From NCBI RefSeq assembly GCF_018691265.1, contig NW_024881327.1:26591936-26655935 (forward strand): a stretch of DNA of 64,000 nt, given 5' to 3'. A program made the translations under genes and the position numbers. Each line of letters opens with the position of its first letter. The first letter of the stretch is position 1. Of this stretch, positions 9,719 to 22,946 are shown piece after piece. This DNA is from Tyto alba. Its lineage: Eukaryota > Chordata > Aves > Strigiformes > Tytonidae. The notes under the pieces are model-generated. The model was not told the origin of the DNA, did not search any database, and saw only the letters and a program-made list of their open reading frames with translations.

Positions 9719-12700
9719 ATAAACTTTAGGAGCACCCTATGAGAAGCAGTGCTGATAAGAAGCAATATATTAGACCTAGATATTATTTTCTCAGACAACA
9801 CACACTTAGGCAATTAAATACAAAATTGCAGTGAATGAAAAAGAAGTATGGTAATGCTTAAATGCATGAAGTACATTTCTTAAAACTTCTAAGTCACAAC
9901 AGCTTTGAGGAAGAGCATCAAGTTTATAACCAGATGAAGCACAGAGACTGTAACCAGAAGATGAAAGGACCTTTGTTCTCTGGTACAGCCTCAAGTGGTA
10001 TGCTTTCAATGTTTCTCAATGCTGCTGAGAAACAGTCCAGTTTCTCATCAACAGTTTCATTAGCACTTGGGGTAAAATCTCTCTAAATCAGGGTGAACAT
10101 TTCTCTTATGACCCTCTGTTGTAAGAAATTGTTAAGTTCATTATGGGACCAGATAGCTGAAACTACCATAGCTTTCCTTCCAACCACTGGCACATGTCAT
10201 TGTTGAAAACAAGGGCACCTGCAAGACACATGGGTGGAAGGGATTTACTGGCCATTGTTTTATGATCAGTTGGGTGTCTATGAGAGAGAGACAAAAAGAT
10301 CAAAGGAAGAGACAGATGGTGGCAGGGAAAAAGCCAACAGCACAGACATAACAAGGGCCAGGAATGTGCCTCCAAGAAAAGCTAAGAGAAAAGGGAAAAA
10401 GAGCTTTTATACTAAGTGTTTAATGGAAATTAAACTTGAGCTGTAAACAGAGGCCATGCCTCTTCTGAAATTCTTGCTGTGTGAATAAAAAGAGGGCTTT
10501 GTACTTTCTTTACAATTAAATGGGATTGCATCAGAGAAACCTCATTTCAGAAAACTTTGCTTTCACTTCCTAGTTGGAACAAACCCTATGACCCAGGGAT
10601 TTTTCTTAGATATTCACCTAGCTCACATAAGTTTATACCTAGTCACGTGATAGTATTGCTCTCTTCACACCTAAAACACTGCACCCAACTCAGCACTCCG
10701 TCAGTTATGCTTCTAACATGCTTATTGCTGTAACACTGGAAGAGCTGTGGTTCAGAATGGTTTCAGACAAACTAGTGAAATGGTCAGGTAATGGGACAGG
10801 AATCAACAATGCAAGGCAGAACGCTGGTGGATACATTTTTCAGTGATTTCTTTCTCATCTTGTGCTTGTCTTGTTTTTGTCAGAGTCCTGAGGAAATGCT
10901 GGCACTGTCAGGCCTGGAAAAGGGCTGAGCCTATTTGCCATAATAGTGACAGTCTGACTTTTTGTAATGAAAGTGAAAAAGGTGCTCTCTTCCTATTTGG
11001 GAAGGTGACTAAATTGGGAAAAATGTCCATTTACTCGTTTATACACCCTCTACTCTCCTAAATGTCCACGGAATACAGCTAGTGAGGTGAGAATTTGGAG
11101 GAATTTGTAGATGGCAAGACATATACATACATGCCTTTAGCGTACCCATACTGCACATCAGCATTAAAGGATGGTGTATTAATGAGATGAGCAGGTTATT
11201 CTGCCTTTAGTTTTCTTCTTGCAGTTCAGCTTGCCTTATTTCCTTCATGCTGTTCAAATACTGTTCTGAAGACAGTATCCCTCATTTCCATATGGGGCTT
11301 TCTTTGAGCACACAACTCCCTCATAACGGAGAGCTTCAGAGTGAGCTTCCTTCACAGTATCACTTCGAAGTGAAGGGGCTTGGCAGTATCCCTTCACGCT
11401 GAAAGCTGGTGGGTCCCAGGAAGTAAGGCCAAACATAACCATGTTGGACACTATTTTAAATTCCCCCAAATCAGATTTTTGGAATACTATTTTGTATTCG
11501 GAGCATGGTTCCCACTGACTTCAGCTGCAGCTGTGAAAGTTCAGTACGCCTACAAGTTCTGCACCAAGAATAAAAGCAATGTAAAATTATTGACAGCTTC
11601 TGAAAAGATTGGCTTGAGTGACTCAGCTATCATCACACGGGAGCTGTGTGACAGGAAAAGGGACAGTATCCAATTCTCCAGGGTAAATCCTGTCATATGC
11701 TCTTTTCCAAATTCTGTCTCTCTCTCTATAGTGCTTCCTATTTCTGGGACCAATGAAGTGGGAAGGGGTCTTATAGTGTCTTTAACTGTATAAACATGAT
11801 CAATTCCCAAAACTTTCCATGCTGCTTATAGAATGAACCTTGTCATGAAATATGTACCAAAGTTTTAAACCTTAATAATATTTCATCTTCAGTTGGCATG
11901 TATTTTGCTTATTTTTAAAAAAAAGGAACAAATTCCATTGTGTGACATTGTGCTGCCATTCACAAGGGCTACCAGGAGGTAAAGGAGGCCTTTAAATGCC
12001 CTGCACAGGTCTCTGCTGTTTGGTTAATGACGTGACAGAAAATGCTGATAGATGTCAGAGACAACCATGAGGGAGATGGATTATGCACCTTGACTGCCTG
12101 GCTCATTTCTTCACCAGACTCTTAAGTTTCTCATCCTTGTTTGGTCCTTATTCTCATCTTTTCTTTAAGCCAGCCCCATTTCTTCTCATATAGATATAGT
12201 AGTACCTTTGACAGATCTACAGCTACTCAGCCAGTCATAGTTTCTCCCTTCAAGTTCCAGTTGTGGGCTTTCATTTGAAACTCTCCACTTTTCCTTTAGA
12301 AAAATCTTGAGTCAACAAAATAATCTTTTTTTTTTGCATTGCTTCATTCTTAGCAACATCTAACAACTTTACAGAAAATTTCCAGGAGAAATCAGTTCAA
12401 AGCAGACACTTAACATTGGAATGGTAAATGTTTCACAAAATTACAAGGAACTGAAAACCAGGAAATATTTCAGGAGACAAGAACAGGTCTATCTCCAATA
12501 TGAATAAATGTTGGTTGTATAAAACTTTGCATTATATCTCCAACTGTTTAAATACACTATACTGGTGATAGTTATGAGGCATTAAAGAAAAAACCACAAA
12601 CAAGCAAACCAAACAAACAACAAACCACAAGATACAACATTAAAGACTGTGTTAAAATTCTCACCCACAGGTATTCATAATTTGGTTATAAATATCATTT

Positions 12701-14056
12701 GCTGCTCTACCTCCTGCCACATAGTCCTGAAACATGAGTTGGACTTACAAAATAAAGAGACACCTCTGTAGAGTATCCCTCTAGTTCAGACAGTTGCTTC
12801 CAGGCACCTTACAAAAAGCATCCAGTAATCATTTCCCTGAACTGCAAAGAAAGAGAGGAAGGAACAGAGGTGACAGCTGTTTCAATCACCTCAGCAAAGA
12901 TGGATAATCAATCCCCAGCATTTGCAGGGGTTTCTGTCCCTGCTCCTATACAAAAGGAGACAAGGAAGGAAAGCAGCCAGTTTCTACACGTTACAGTCTA
13001 CATGGGTTAATGGATTTCTGGGAAGGGAGATACTTGGGAGAACTTGCCCTGCAAGTGGGATACAAGATATTCGATGAATTCCACTTAAAATACCAGCCCA
13101 GCAGTCCCTAAATGCTAAGTGCTGTGTTCAGCCTTTATCTGGGAGTGTTCTGTAAAATGTCATTGATTTTAGGCAAAGTGGAAGGCACCCTTGCTGTTTG
13201 CCTGCTGGTAAGCTTTCACTTGTCTCCTGTGATAGGCACTCAAGGTCTGACATTGTACGGCCACATTTCTTGCTGTAGACACTATTCCTCTCTCTTTACC
13301 CCAGTCCACTGTTTTAATTTTGCTTTTGTTTCTTTTCTTTCAGACTGAGGATAAGCTGGGTAAGAGATGTTTGTTTTGGGAAAAGAAGAAAGAAGACTAC
13401 TCTGGGATTGTTAAAAAAAAATGCAATGCAGGTTTCAACAAAGAGCCACTTTAAAGAAAGTTAAAGAGCTCTATAGACATCTCTTTTTTTTTCTTATATT
13501 TTTTTTAGAAAACAAAGTTGATGGAAACAGCTGGAGACTGCTGTAGCTTGGAAAACTGAGCAAGTAAGATGAATAAAACTTCCTGTTTTCTTCTCCTATC
13601 CCAACCTGCAGGGGACAGGGGTCGGGGGGGTAACCTCTTCAGCTTCTTTTCAAAACAGATGTTCGATTCCCAAAGAGTTCAGGTTTGGACTTTTTTTTTT
13701 TAGGTAAAAATATCAATTATTCTTCTGTACAGTGCTCTAACATCTTCAGCTCAGCTGCATCTTGTTGCATGTAAGTAAACATGGCAGATTTCACTATGTA
13801 AAACCCTGATTAGCACAAAAACTTTACATTAGTAAACCTTAATCTTTAAGACCGATATATATCATTGTTTTGAACTCCCTGCCTCAGCAGAGCTTTCTCA
13901 GCTCAGTATCTTGCAATTAGCTTCTGTTGTCCTACTCACTAGTGCTACAATCCATTGAATGTGAAAACCCAATCATGAAATTTGGCTTGTGAAAGCTCTT
14001 ACTGCAGGTGGTAGGACTTCATTCTGCATCATTTCCCCACCTCTTTCAGTTATATC
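9719..14056. other. Unique DNA, no gene recognised
   Basis: No supportable exon. The 137-codon open frame at 11380-11793 begins at TTG and resembles no family I know. The text near 11500-11530 (GTTCCCACTGACTTCAG) looks like a very old L3/MIR-type repeat. A perfect 14-bp palindrome lies at 11360-11373 and an A-rich CAAA repeat at about 12595-12630. Nothing else stands out. Confidence 0.5.
12595..12630. repeat. Imperfect (CAAA)n simple repeat
   Basis: CAAACAAGCAAACCAAACAA followed by ACAACAAACCACAA; the complement of a GTTT repeat like the one at 3141. Confidence 0.8.
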
Positions 14057-14134
14057 TTTGGGTGCACAAGCTGAGACACTTCAAGGCTCAAAAAGTTAAA
14101 AAAGTACTGAAGTGTCTCAGATGAAGCACCCAAA
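14057..14134. other. Strong 78-nt hairpin, miRNA-precursor-like or MITE relic
   Basis: Two 27-nt arms at 14057-14083 and 14108-14134 are reverse complements at 23 of 27 positions. TTTGGGTGC pairs with GCACCCAAA, a 5-nt internal loop follows, then CTGAGACACTTCA pairs with TGAAGTGTCTCAG. The loop is 24 nt and A-rich. Arm length, internal loop and loop size fit an animal microRNA precursor, but a palindromic DNA-transposon remnant is equally possible. I do not recognise a known mature miRNA in it. No expression evidence is available. Confidence 0.6.
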
Positions 14135-14327
14135 ATTTAGGTTATTTTTTTTTTGTCTTATATTGGTTTAAACATAGGTGCACTACAACTAAGAGGTGCT
14201 GTGGAATAAAATTCTCCTGGCTGCTCTCTCAGCACATTCCACTCTATAAGAGCAGTGAAAACATCACTAAACCCCTTCTAAAATGACAACATAGAAATCC
14301 ATAAAAATGAGTAGAACCAGAAGATCT

Positions 14328-14455
14328 CATTTCTATTCCTAGCAATGTTATTGACCTCTGAGATCCTGGCCAAGTGACTCAACTCCTCCACACCCCCCAC
14401 TTCCCACAGATGTGAAGGGGAAATACTGACCCTTCCATAGGACACTGAGATTCCT
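14328..14455 (+). repeat. MIR-like ancient SINE relic
   Basis: Contains the MIR-type block CCTGGCCAAGTGACTCAACT, then CACAGATGTGAAGGGGAAAT, ACTGACCCTTCCATAGG. These correspond in order to the conserved central and 3' parts of MIR (a CAAGTCACTTAAC-type core, then the bases around CATCTGTAAAATGGGGA). Diverged, as expected for a SINE that old. Confidence 0.55.
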
Positions 14456-16553
14456 GCCCTAAAGCTTTAGTTTTGTAACAAACATGGAGCAGGGGCCCAA
14501 AGTCAGCAGGAAAACAATGAGAGCCCTTTCTCTCAGTTCAAAGATCTCAAATATTCAGCTCTTACTGCAGGAAGTTGTAACCATTTTGTAAGGCAGACCC
14601 ACTGTATTATTATGGTTTATATGGCTTTATCACTGAATTCAGTAATTTAATTTTTGATGGTTTATTTTTAATTTCCAATTGTACTGTGAATGTTTGAAAT
14701 TAAGATGGTTCAGGACTTCTAACATATTCTGTGATGAGATTTCTGTTATTTTTTTCTCATAATATCTACATCAGCTCTACCTCTATTTCTGTAACCCTGT
14801 TATTAAATCCTCACTTTGGCAATTAGTGTATTATGCATCACCCTAGCACTACATTTAATTTGTAAGGCCGGGCATATGTTCAGAGTAAGAAGCAGCTATG
14901 GAGGATTGATTTTAAAATAGAATTAAAATACATTTACCATCATGTAGAGATTGTGTCCAGATAAAACACTTCAGAGTAGTTGTATGCAATCTCACATTGT
15001 TAGGTTCTTCTCTTCACTACCTCCCCCAGGAAACACATGGAGCTCAAAAAATAATCCGTTTAGAATTTTAGTGTACAAGACATTTGTTTAAATTACATTG
15101 AAAATTTTAAATAAACTTCTCTTAAATTCCACATGTGTGTATAAGCTCCTCAAGCTGCAAAACATGCAAAAGAAATATAGAAATTCCTGGTAATACAGTG
15201 ACTGGGATGCCAACCACAAGAACCAAACACATCTGAACATTGAGCATATATGATAGAGCAAAGGAATCACCACTAGCCACAATCTGCAATGGGAAAGAGA
15301 TAAAATCAATACAAGCTGTGGAACCATTCCTCATGTTTTGCCAGTATCCACTGAATAAGTGTTGTTTTACTTTTTTGTTGTCAGGGATGTTTTATAGTTT
15401 AACTCTGAAGATCTACATCCTCATGCACATCTGTATCTGAAAGTCTATGTCTGTTATTTGGGCCCTTGGGTCCTAAAATGTTTTCCTTGAGGCCTACAGA
15501 CAGGCAAATTTTATCCTTATTTCATTCAACCATATATTCTGGCTCACTGTTCTTTCCCCTTGTTTCCAGAGCTCAGCTGGCGTCTGCTCTGGAACTGTCT
15601 GGGCTTTTTTGTTGATCATCTGCCAGACATCATCAATTATGTACCAATTTATTTTTTACATAAAAGAGTATTTTAAGAATAAAATTCTCACTCACATTGT
15701 TTATTGTGATATGTACTGAAAAGAGAGAAGGAAATGTCAAATCAATGTCTCTCACCTTCGTGCATTTAAATCTTCTTTTGTACCTATAGCAGATGACAGG
15801 AGCTGATCTTTGCCATCTCTTTTCTGTAGAATCAAGTGGGTGTGAGATATCTCTGACTCAAAGCAATATGGGACCAAAGCCAATTATTTGGGTGCCCATG
15901 GTGCTCACCAAAGCTGCTCCCTGTGACTGGAGGCACCAGCAGAGCTGGACAAGTGCCGTTTGGGCCAGGAAGCCTTGTTGGCATCAATGATCACTCCACT
16001 TCCCTGCAAGCACATGGATCTTACCAGCTTTCTCCATCTGAGGACTTGGCTCTGAGTCACTCTAAAGAAAAAGCAAGTGGTTTGATTTACAGTTTTGAGT
16101 TTCAGGGCTGTAAATGACCCCTGCCCCTCCCGCTCTGGTGAAGAAGCTCCCACCAGACAAGTGGCCATCATGAACGGACAACCCTGTTGTGTTCATCCTA
16201 TGCACATTTGAAAACAAGGAGCAGACACAGATTGCAAACACCCTAAAGTATTTCTATACCTTCAAGCTTACTTATTTCACACAGTCATGAGCCAACATGG
16301 ATTAACCAAAGCATGGGGCACAGCAGAGATTTAGGTCCATCTTTCTACCCTAAAACGCTAACCAGAGCAAATTGCACAATTACATTTCATTATGCAGCTG
16401 GGGTCATGAAGCTCTTTCCCGACCACATCAGGGCTGCCAGGATTCTCCCAGCCTTACTGGGCATCATTGAATTATTCCTGCTGCTCTCTCAGGACCTTCA
16501 GGATACTTGAAGCTGTGCAATGGTAGATCGGTGGCTTGAATTGTTCTTTCTGC
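14456..16553. other. Unique AT-rich DNA, no gene seen
   Basis: About 14600-14860 is rich in TAATTT/AATTAA motifs and could be conserved non-coding sequence. The open frames around 15090-15330 and 15790-16170 overlap on both strands and carry no recognised domain. I see no RNA gene or mobile element. Confidence 0.5.
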
Positions 16554-16633
16554 ATTTAATTTTTATGTGAAATTTTGGGCTGAAGCCAATAGCATCATTG
16601 GAGCCAGCTGAAGATTTCACATAAAAATTAAAT
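16554..16633. other. Perfect 20-bp inverted repeat forming an 80-nt hairpin
   Basis: Arms 16554-16573 and 16614-16633 are exact reverse complements over 20 bp and AT-rich. The 40-nt interior also folds: GGCT (16578-16581) can pair with AGCC (16602-16605) and CCAAT (16586-16590) with ATTGG (16597-16601), leaving a 6-nt apical loop AGCATC and small bulges. The result is an almost continuous 80-nt stem. Candidates are a miRNA-like precursor or a short palindromic transposon remnant. No A- or T-tract or terminal duplication is evident to decide between them. Confidence 0.65.
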
Positions 16634-19600
16634 TAGAGTTTTATTAGTATACTATGCATGTTAGGCACACTTGCCCAGTGATGCTTTTCTACTTTCCTTG
16701 AAACAAAAGAAGAAAACACCACACTCACATCAGATAGAGAAGATAGCCACTACTTTCAGTACTGCAGCAAAATGTTGCTTCCAACAGCACAGCGTATTTT
16801 ATCTCCTTGTGTAGTTCAGAAATGTTGTTTCCCTGACTGCCTAATCAGTTACACTGAGCACAGCACCATTTGCAATGTTGCCCAGAGAGTGGATCAGCGT
16901 TGCCCTACATCTTGTCAATAAGAAATCTTTCCTGAGACAGTGTTAGTATCCTCTAGTCACAGCTGGAGCTAATGAGGTAGCAGTCTGGGGCTACACTAGA
17001 AGGCATGGGGACATGTCTGCTGGCTGGACTATATTCACTTACAAATAGTCTGGATTTTGCTCTCATTTAAGTCCATTCATCCAGCTATTAGCAAGAAAGT
17101 TAAATGGTTTATCATCCAATGCCATTCTAGGAATACCATAAATGTCTAAAGAAAGAAATTTGGAAAGAGGTTTCTGACTCATTAGTAACTTGCATTCTTG
17201 GGTAAATATAACTCGTGGAAATCTCACTGTGCTGCCATATGTTCATTTCTCCAAAGTCATTACTGGGGGGGATTTGTTTATGGGGAAGACACCTTTCAGT
17301 AGACACACAACAGGATCAGTCCATGAGAGAGAGCTATAAACAAGTCAAAGGATTTCAATTATTTTCTGCAAACAAAAAATATACCAGATAGGACCTTATT
17401 TCCCTAAGGAAGGGTGTAAGATTATAAGCTTAAAGAGAAAATGCAAATACTTAGGGAAATCGACCGAAAGATTCCTGTCTGTCACAGCCAGATGAAAAAT
17501 GCAATGGAAATGGAAAGACACTCATCAAATTCAATAGGCTTTGATATAGGCCTGTATATTTTTTCTAGATAGAGATGCAGATTTGCATAATTGAACAAAG
17601 TTCTTCCATCATTTCAGGGGAAAACTTACTGCAGAACTTGAGAGACATCTGATGAGAGAAAAGTATACTGCAAAAAAGCTAATGCTGTTTTGGATTGACT
17701 AAGCCTATGTAGCCAGTGATTAAGGGTCACTATAAATGATTTGCCAAATACTCAGGTAAACTTCAGTGGGATTTGGGCACAGAAAATTAGACTGTTTTGA
17801 ATAACAGCTCAAAGTGCAATATGAGCAGAAACAGTTAAAAAGAATCTGCCAAATTAGCCTTCAAATAACATCTAAATCATAAACTAACATTCAGAGAATA
17901 AAATATCCAATGATGACAGAGACTTTGAGATGACAGGCATCCTAATAAATGGTATGAGGAAGAAGAACAGAGGGATATTTTAAAAACTGTCAGCACTCTG
18001 TGCAGGGAAGATTTATTTCCCCATAAAACATGATAAAAATACAAATATACCCGTAGATTTATGTTCCCTGATCTCCTAATCAATAAAACACCGAGTGCAC
18101 AATATTCAACAGCAAAACATAGATAAAGCTAGTTTCAACTTCATGCATAGGTACTGCAAATACAGGGACAGTCATACAGGACAGTTCTTGCTGAGTTACT
18201 CATTAGCAATGCACAACAGTGAGTTCAGGACACACAAGAGTTGAGCCACAAAGCAAAACTCACTGCAGTAAAATGCTTTCAACATGTTCATCAAGCTGAT
18301 TAGAGTTGTCTTACGCCACAACTCAAAAATGAGGAAACTAATGAAAGAGAAGGTCAGAATCAAGGAAAGCAATGGTTTTGAACTGTCTATGGAACCTCAA
18401 TAAAAGACGTGCTCACATTAAAGAATTCAGGACAGAAATAAAGTACATGTGCACCATTGAGTGCAGTCCTGCTCAAATTAACTGCAGTTCTGATAATCAC
18501 CACAGTAAGCAAGTCCATAGTATACGGTCACATCTCAGGTTTGAAACAACTAATTTTTCTGTGTCCAAATATCCTTAACCTTTTCTGGGTTATTACACCT
18601 GTCAAATTACAGAGCAGGGTGGCTGCTCGCAACCAGAAAATGATGATCCACAACGCTGCCACAGGACTGGAGTTTGGATGCTCTCATTCCCGCTGTCCCA
18701 GTGCTACAGATTTACCCAGGCAAGGATGGCCTGGTGATGTCCCCAGCCCCGAAGGGTGTCCTGCACACTCTGGGACTGATTTTGGTGAGATGGTCTTTGA
18801 ACAGCAACAAGTCAACAGCACCTCTGAAGAACAACACACGCTCTTCCAAAGTAGTGCTGGGCAGTGTCTCAAGAGAATGGGGTTCTCCAGGAGAACCTCC
18901 AAAAGATGGTTTCATCATGGAAGAAAATAAGACACCCCTGAGGAAAGTGCTCAGCTTCTGCTGACAGAAAGGATAAAGTTTCTGAATAAAAGACTAAAAG
19001 CTTCCAGAGTCTCTAAAAATAATTTTAAAGCAGAGCCAGCTCAAGCCTCAGAATCAGATACAGAATAAGAAGGTTTGCAGTAGCTACAAAATGGGTTCAA
19101 TTCGTGGAGCTTGGCTCATTTCGGTGGGTTCAAGTCCTGATTGGAGATGTCTGATCACCATGGGATACCTCATTTTGTTCTGTTTTGATTGACACATTCA
19201 CAAATTTGAAGACACCAGTCTTAAACAAGGGGTTTGATTAAGGAGGATTAGTACAGTCAATAAAATGTGGTCATCTCTGTCATGTATTCTGGATCTTTCA
19301 GCCAAACCAAGTCAGAGATATTTCATCAGATCACTCTCCCTTTTGTTCTCGAACAGCATAACTGCATGCAGGTATAATTGGAGATGGATATGTGCCACTG
19401 AATTTGTATTAAGCAGACACTTTGCCTAAACAGGGACATCTAGGTCCCAAGTCTGAAAAAAAAAAAAAAAAAAAAAAAAAGTAAACAAATAAAAAAAACA
19501 CTGAGCAAAGTACTAACTGTGAAAGAACACGCCTTTTTAAAAATGGATCTGATACTTGTTGTCTTTCCTAGGCATCATTTAGCTAAACACTTGGAGGTCA

Positions 19601-22600
19601 CCCAGGCAAACAAGTTCTGCTTACATCATTAGTCACCTCCATCTGCCAGCAAATAAATCCCACTCAGCTGTTTGTTGAGCCAGCAGAAATATGGCAGGGC
19701 TAACAGTTTTATTCTTGAACGAACCCTGATTATGTCTCCCCACTCAGGCTCTGTTTTGTTTGAATACAAAAGGATTTACTGGGAGAGGAAGTATCCATTT
19801 CATGCCTGCAGATCAGAATTCAAAGACAGGATTTGACAAGCAGAGATGCAATGGGCAGGTAAAAGTAGTGATAAAAGTACTAATCACCTAATTTAGTGAC
19901 AATTTAATTCATGTACCCCTCTGACCTGCTATATACTTTTTTCCTTGGATTGTTATGAACGGGAGACTTGTACATCTCTGTAGTGATACTTTATAGTGTT
20001 ATAGTTTAGATATTGTATATCTTTGTACTGGTAGTTTCAGTTAGGTAGTTTGATGCTTGTGATAATACCAACAAGACTCAGTTGTAGAAGGTTCACAGTT
20101 TTCTCGTTCGAGATTCATAATTTGCATCAGTAGTGTTGGTAAGATAAAACATGCAAAAAAAGGGGACATTTGCATGTCTAAATGCTACAGGATTTTATCT
20201 GAAATTATTGCTTTTCATGACAAGACTTTCATTTGCAATTGTGTAATCAACAGTGATTGTTTTATCAATAGATTTTCTCAAAATTAAAATTATCATAAAA
20301 TATTGAAGTAACCTAAGGCTTAAACCCCAGGTGAATAGATGTAGTAAATTAAGATTAACATGACAATACTTTAAGCCTGAATGGAGGATCCAAACCCTTA
20401 GATTCAGGCCAGCACTAGCGTTGCATTCGAGGATGTATTACAAAATCAATACAAAAAGGTGGTTGTATGTCTAATAATGACCAAACAGAAGAGTGATATT
20501 ATGCTGTTCTCATTCACCTTGGTGCAAGCCTGAAATAAGTGCAGCTACGCCCAGTTTATATCAGAATTAGGAGGCAGAAACACACTGTAATTCTGTATAA
20601 ATTATCTTGTTCATTTACTGGAAATAAAGAACTCCTCTTAAGTGAAAGAAAACAATTTTGTCCTCTTTTTTCAAAGGCAAAATCCCCTAAATATAATTTT
20701 AAGACGTGAATTATGGTACATGGCAGTTTCTCCCTATTCTGCTATTAGATTCTATCCCAGTGATATAAACTGTTTGCAAAGTAAGCAGGATTTGACTGGT
20801 TTTCTGTCCATCACATGAATGAACATCTGGAATGTTTGTGTATATTATGACTATTATGACAAATTTTTTATGGCTTTTCTTTTCAGTAGATTACTAAAAA
20901 GACCATTCATTTTGATGACTAATTTGCAATTTCATTCCAGCAGGAGCCATGCTGTTCACAGGTTTTATTTGGCTTAAAACAGTCATTAGGAAACTGTTTC
21001 CTCTCATTCACAGTGTTCCTCAGCAAGAAATATTTTACAGAAGGGAAACGCTGCCACCAGCTGTATCATGCATTTGAAACCCATAAAGAAACAAGTTTGA
21101 ACAAGGAGAATCAACCTTTTCAATGACAAATTCAATTGGCCTGCAATCCTGCCACCCAGTTGAGTATGTCCTGGTCCCACAACTGCTTCTTAATTCTGCA
21201 CTACAAGAAAAAAGTACCTAAACAAACAAAAAAAAAAAAAACCCACACAAAAATCCTCCAGAAAAAACGTGCTTTTCCCATGATTTATTCCACTATTGTC
21301 CAAGGCCTTCTCCAGCTGGGAGGTAGCTGGATGTAAAGTTTTGAACTTGGTGGGAGTGAGACATGATACACTTTCTAAGACAAGCACCATCAATCATTTC
21401 AGTCAAGAAGATATTTTTAGATTATCAAAGACCTTGAAAGTTACACTTTGTGAGTTTCAGTATCGCACCATATCTGGTAAATGGCTGTGCACTTTTGTTA
21501 CTATACCAGGCATTTAAAACATTTTCAATTTGAAGATATCAAGCCCAGCATTTATCAGCTGTAAGGATTTGATAAAACCAACAGAAGATGAAAGTGGACA
21601 AAGTATGTTTCAAAATAGCATTGGTGATTAATCAATGAGTTGCCCAAAATCCAAGATTCATAGCACAGAAAACTTCCATCAAATTAGAAGCTGCCATCCA
21701 ACTGAAATGTAATTCTAAGCTATCAATAATTATTTTAAGGAGTCAGTTTTAAGTATTATAGAAAAAAGGATTTCATGTTGAAGTTGACCTTAAAATGTTT
21801 GGTGTCCCTCTCACTTACACTAGATAGCCTTGTACTGGAAATGACCAGCAACAAACTTTGCTATATTTCTGTTTGTTTAATGAATGCAAAGACTCTGCTA
21901 TGCCCTGTGGAATTATAAGTGGACATTTCTGTTCCAAGAAGCTTACAGAAATACGCCAGCACAGAAAATATTGTACACAAACCAAAGTGCTGGAGCGAGG
22001 TCAATTTGTTGCCATTCTAAGTAATTATTACTTTTTCAGCCTGGTTTCCTAAGGAATCCAGTTCTGTTTGCTTGTGTGTCTGTTTATATGTGACCTTTTC
22101 ACCTCATCTCATCCCAATACATTTGAACCTATTAGCCAATACAAGAATGAAGCTGTTGCTAGCTGGTGAGAGGTGAAAGCCACCCAAAGGATGGAGTCCT
22201 CTGACCTCTCACAGACAGAAAAATGCTATGAAGATGACCCTTAGCAAAACCCAGAGCATCGCAACAAGAAGATGGTTACAACCAGCCTAACTTCAGTAAT
22301 ATCTTCATTTGGGGTTTACATTTTATAAATTACTAGAGAATGACTCTTAAAATTACCAGAGAAACCAGTCCCTCTATTTTCTAACCCTTATGGAATTTCT
22401 GATGTCCAAAAAACCAGACTGAAGCTTTTCCAGTATGTTGTAGTATTTATCAAATCTTGATCCACAGAAGTGCACTGATGAGGATTCTGCTACAGTCTTA
22501 GCATAATCCCACTGAAATCACAATCAACAAGGAAGTTCAAATCGATCAGAAATCAGACTCACTGAGATTCAGCATAGACCTAAACTACTTATGGTAATTA

Positions 22601-22946
22601 ATGATACCACATTGACCAGGAAGAAGTACATATTGGGAATAAAATGCAGCAGAAGAGGTATGGGCACCACAGCACAGAAGCCACCTTGTGGGATGATTCT
22701 GATTTTGGGCAGAGAAAAGGATCACACATGGGTGAGAGTAAAGGCAGTGCTGGGTGAAAAGGAATAGAGGAGATCCAAAATGGAGGTGGGAGAAGAAGTG
22801 TCCCCAGAGTCCATGGGAGAGCAAGACTGAATATGATGGACAGCATGGGCAGGAGCCAGAACTGGACATAGAAGAAGCAGAGACACAAGGGAGCAAGTGG
22901 TGGCAAGAGGAGTGCCACACCAGCCTAAAGGGCATTGGTTGCCACC
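16634..22946. other. Unique DNA, no gene recognised
   Basis: Holds an A25 tract (19456-19480), an A13 tract near 21229 and an open-frame cluster at about 18620-18965 with two plus and two minus frames open together. The plus frame of 157 codons there starts at TTG, and I recognise no domain. About 20180-20300 is AT-rich with TTTGCAATTGTGTAATCA-type motifs and looks CNE-like. The sequence next to the LTR (about 22740-22930) is purine-rich. Confidence 0.45.
19456..19480. repeat. A25 homopolymer
   Basis: Twenty-five A residues, followed by GTAAACAAATA8. I see no retrotransposed sequence immediately upstream that it would tail. Confidence 0.95.

Noticed and set aside
11380..11793. 137-codon open frame
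   Set aside because: It starts at TTG, contains repeat-like text near 11500, has an open antisense frame, and no family is recognisable. This length is within chance expectation.
19085..19150. Possible tRNA B-box (GGGTTCAAGTCC)
   Set aside because: No A-box at the right distance and no cloverleaf could be drawn, so it is a chance match.
19456..19480. Poly-A tail of a processed pseudogene
   Set aside because: No gene-like sequence or target duplication precedes the A tract on either strand. The same applies to A26 at 25114-25139.
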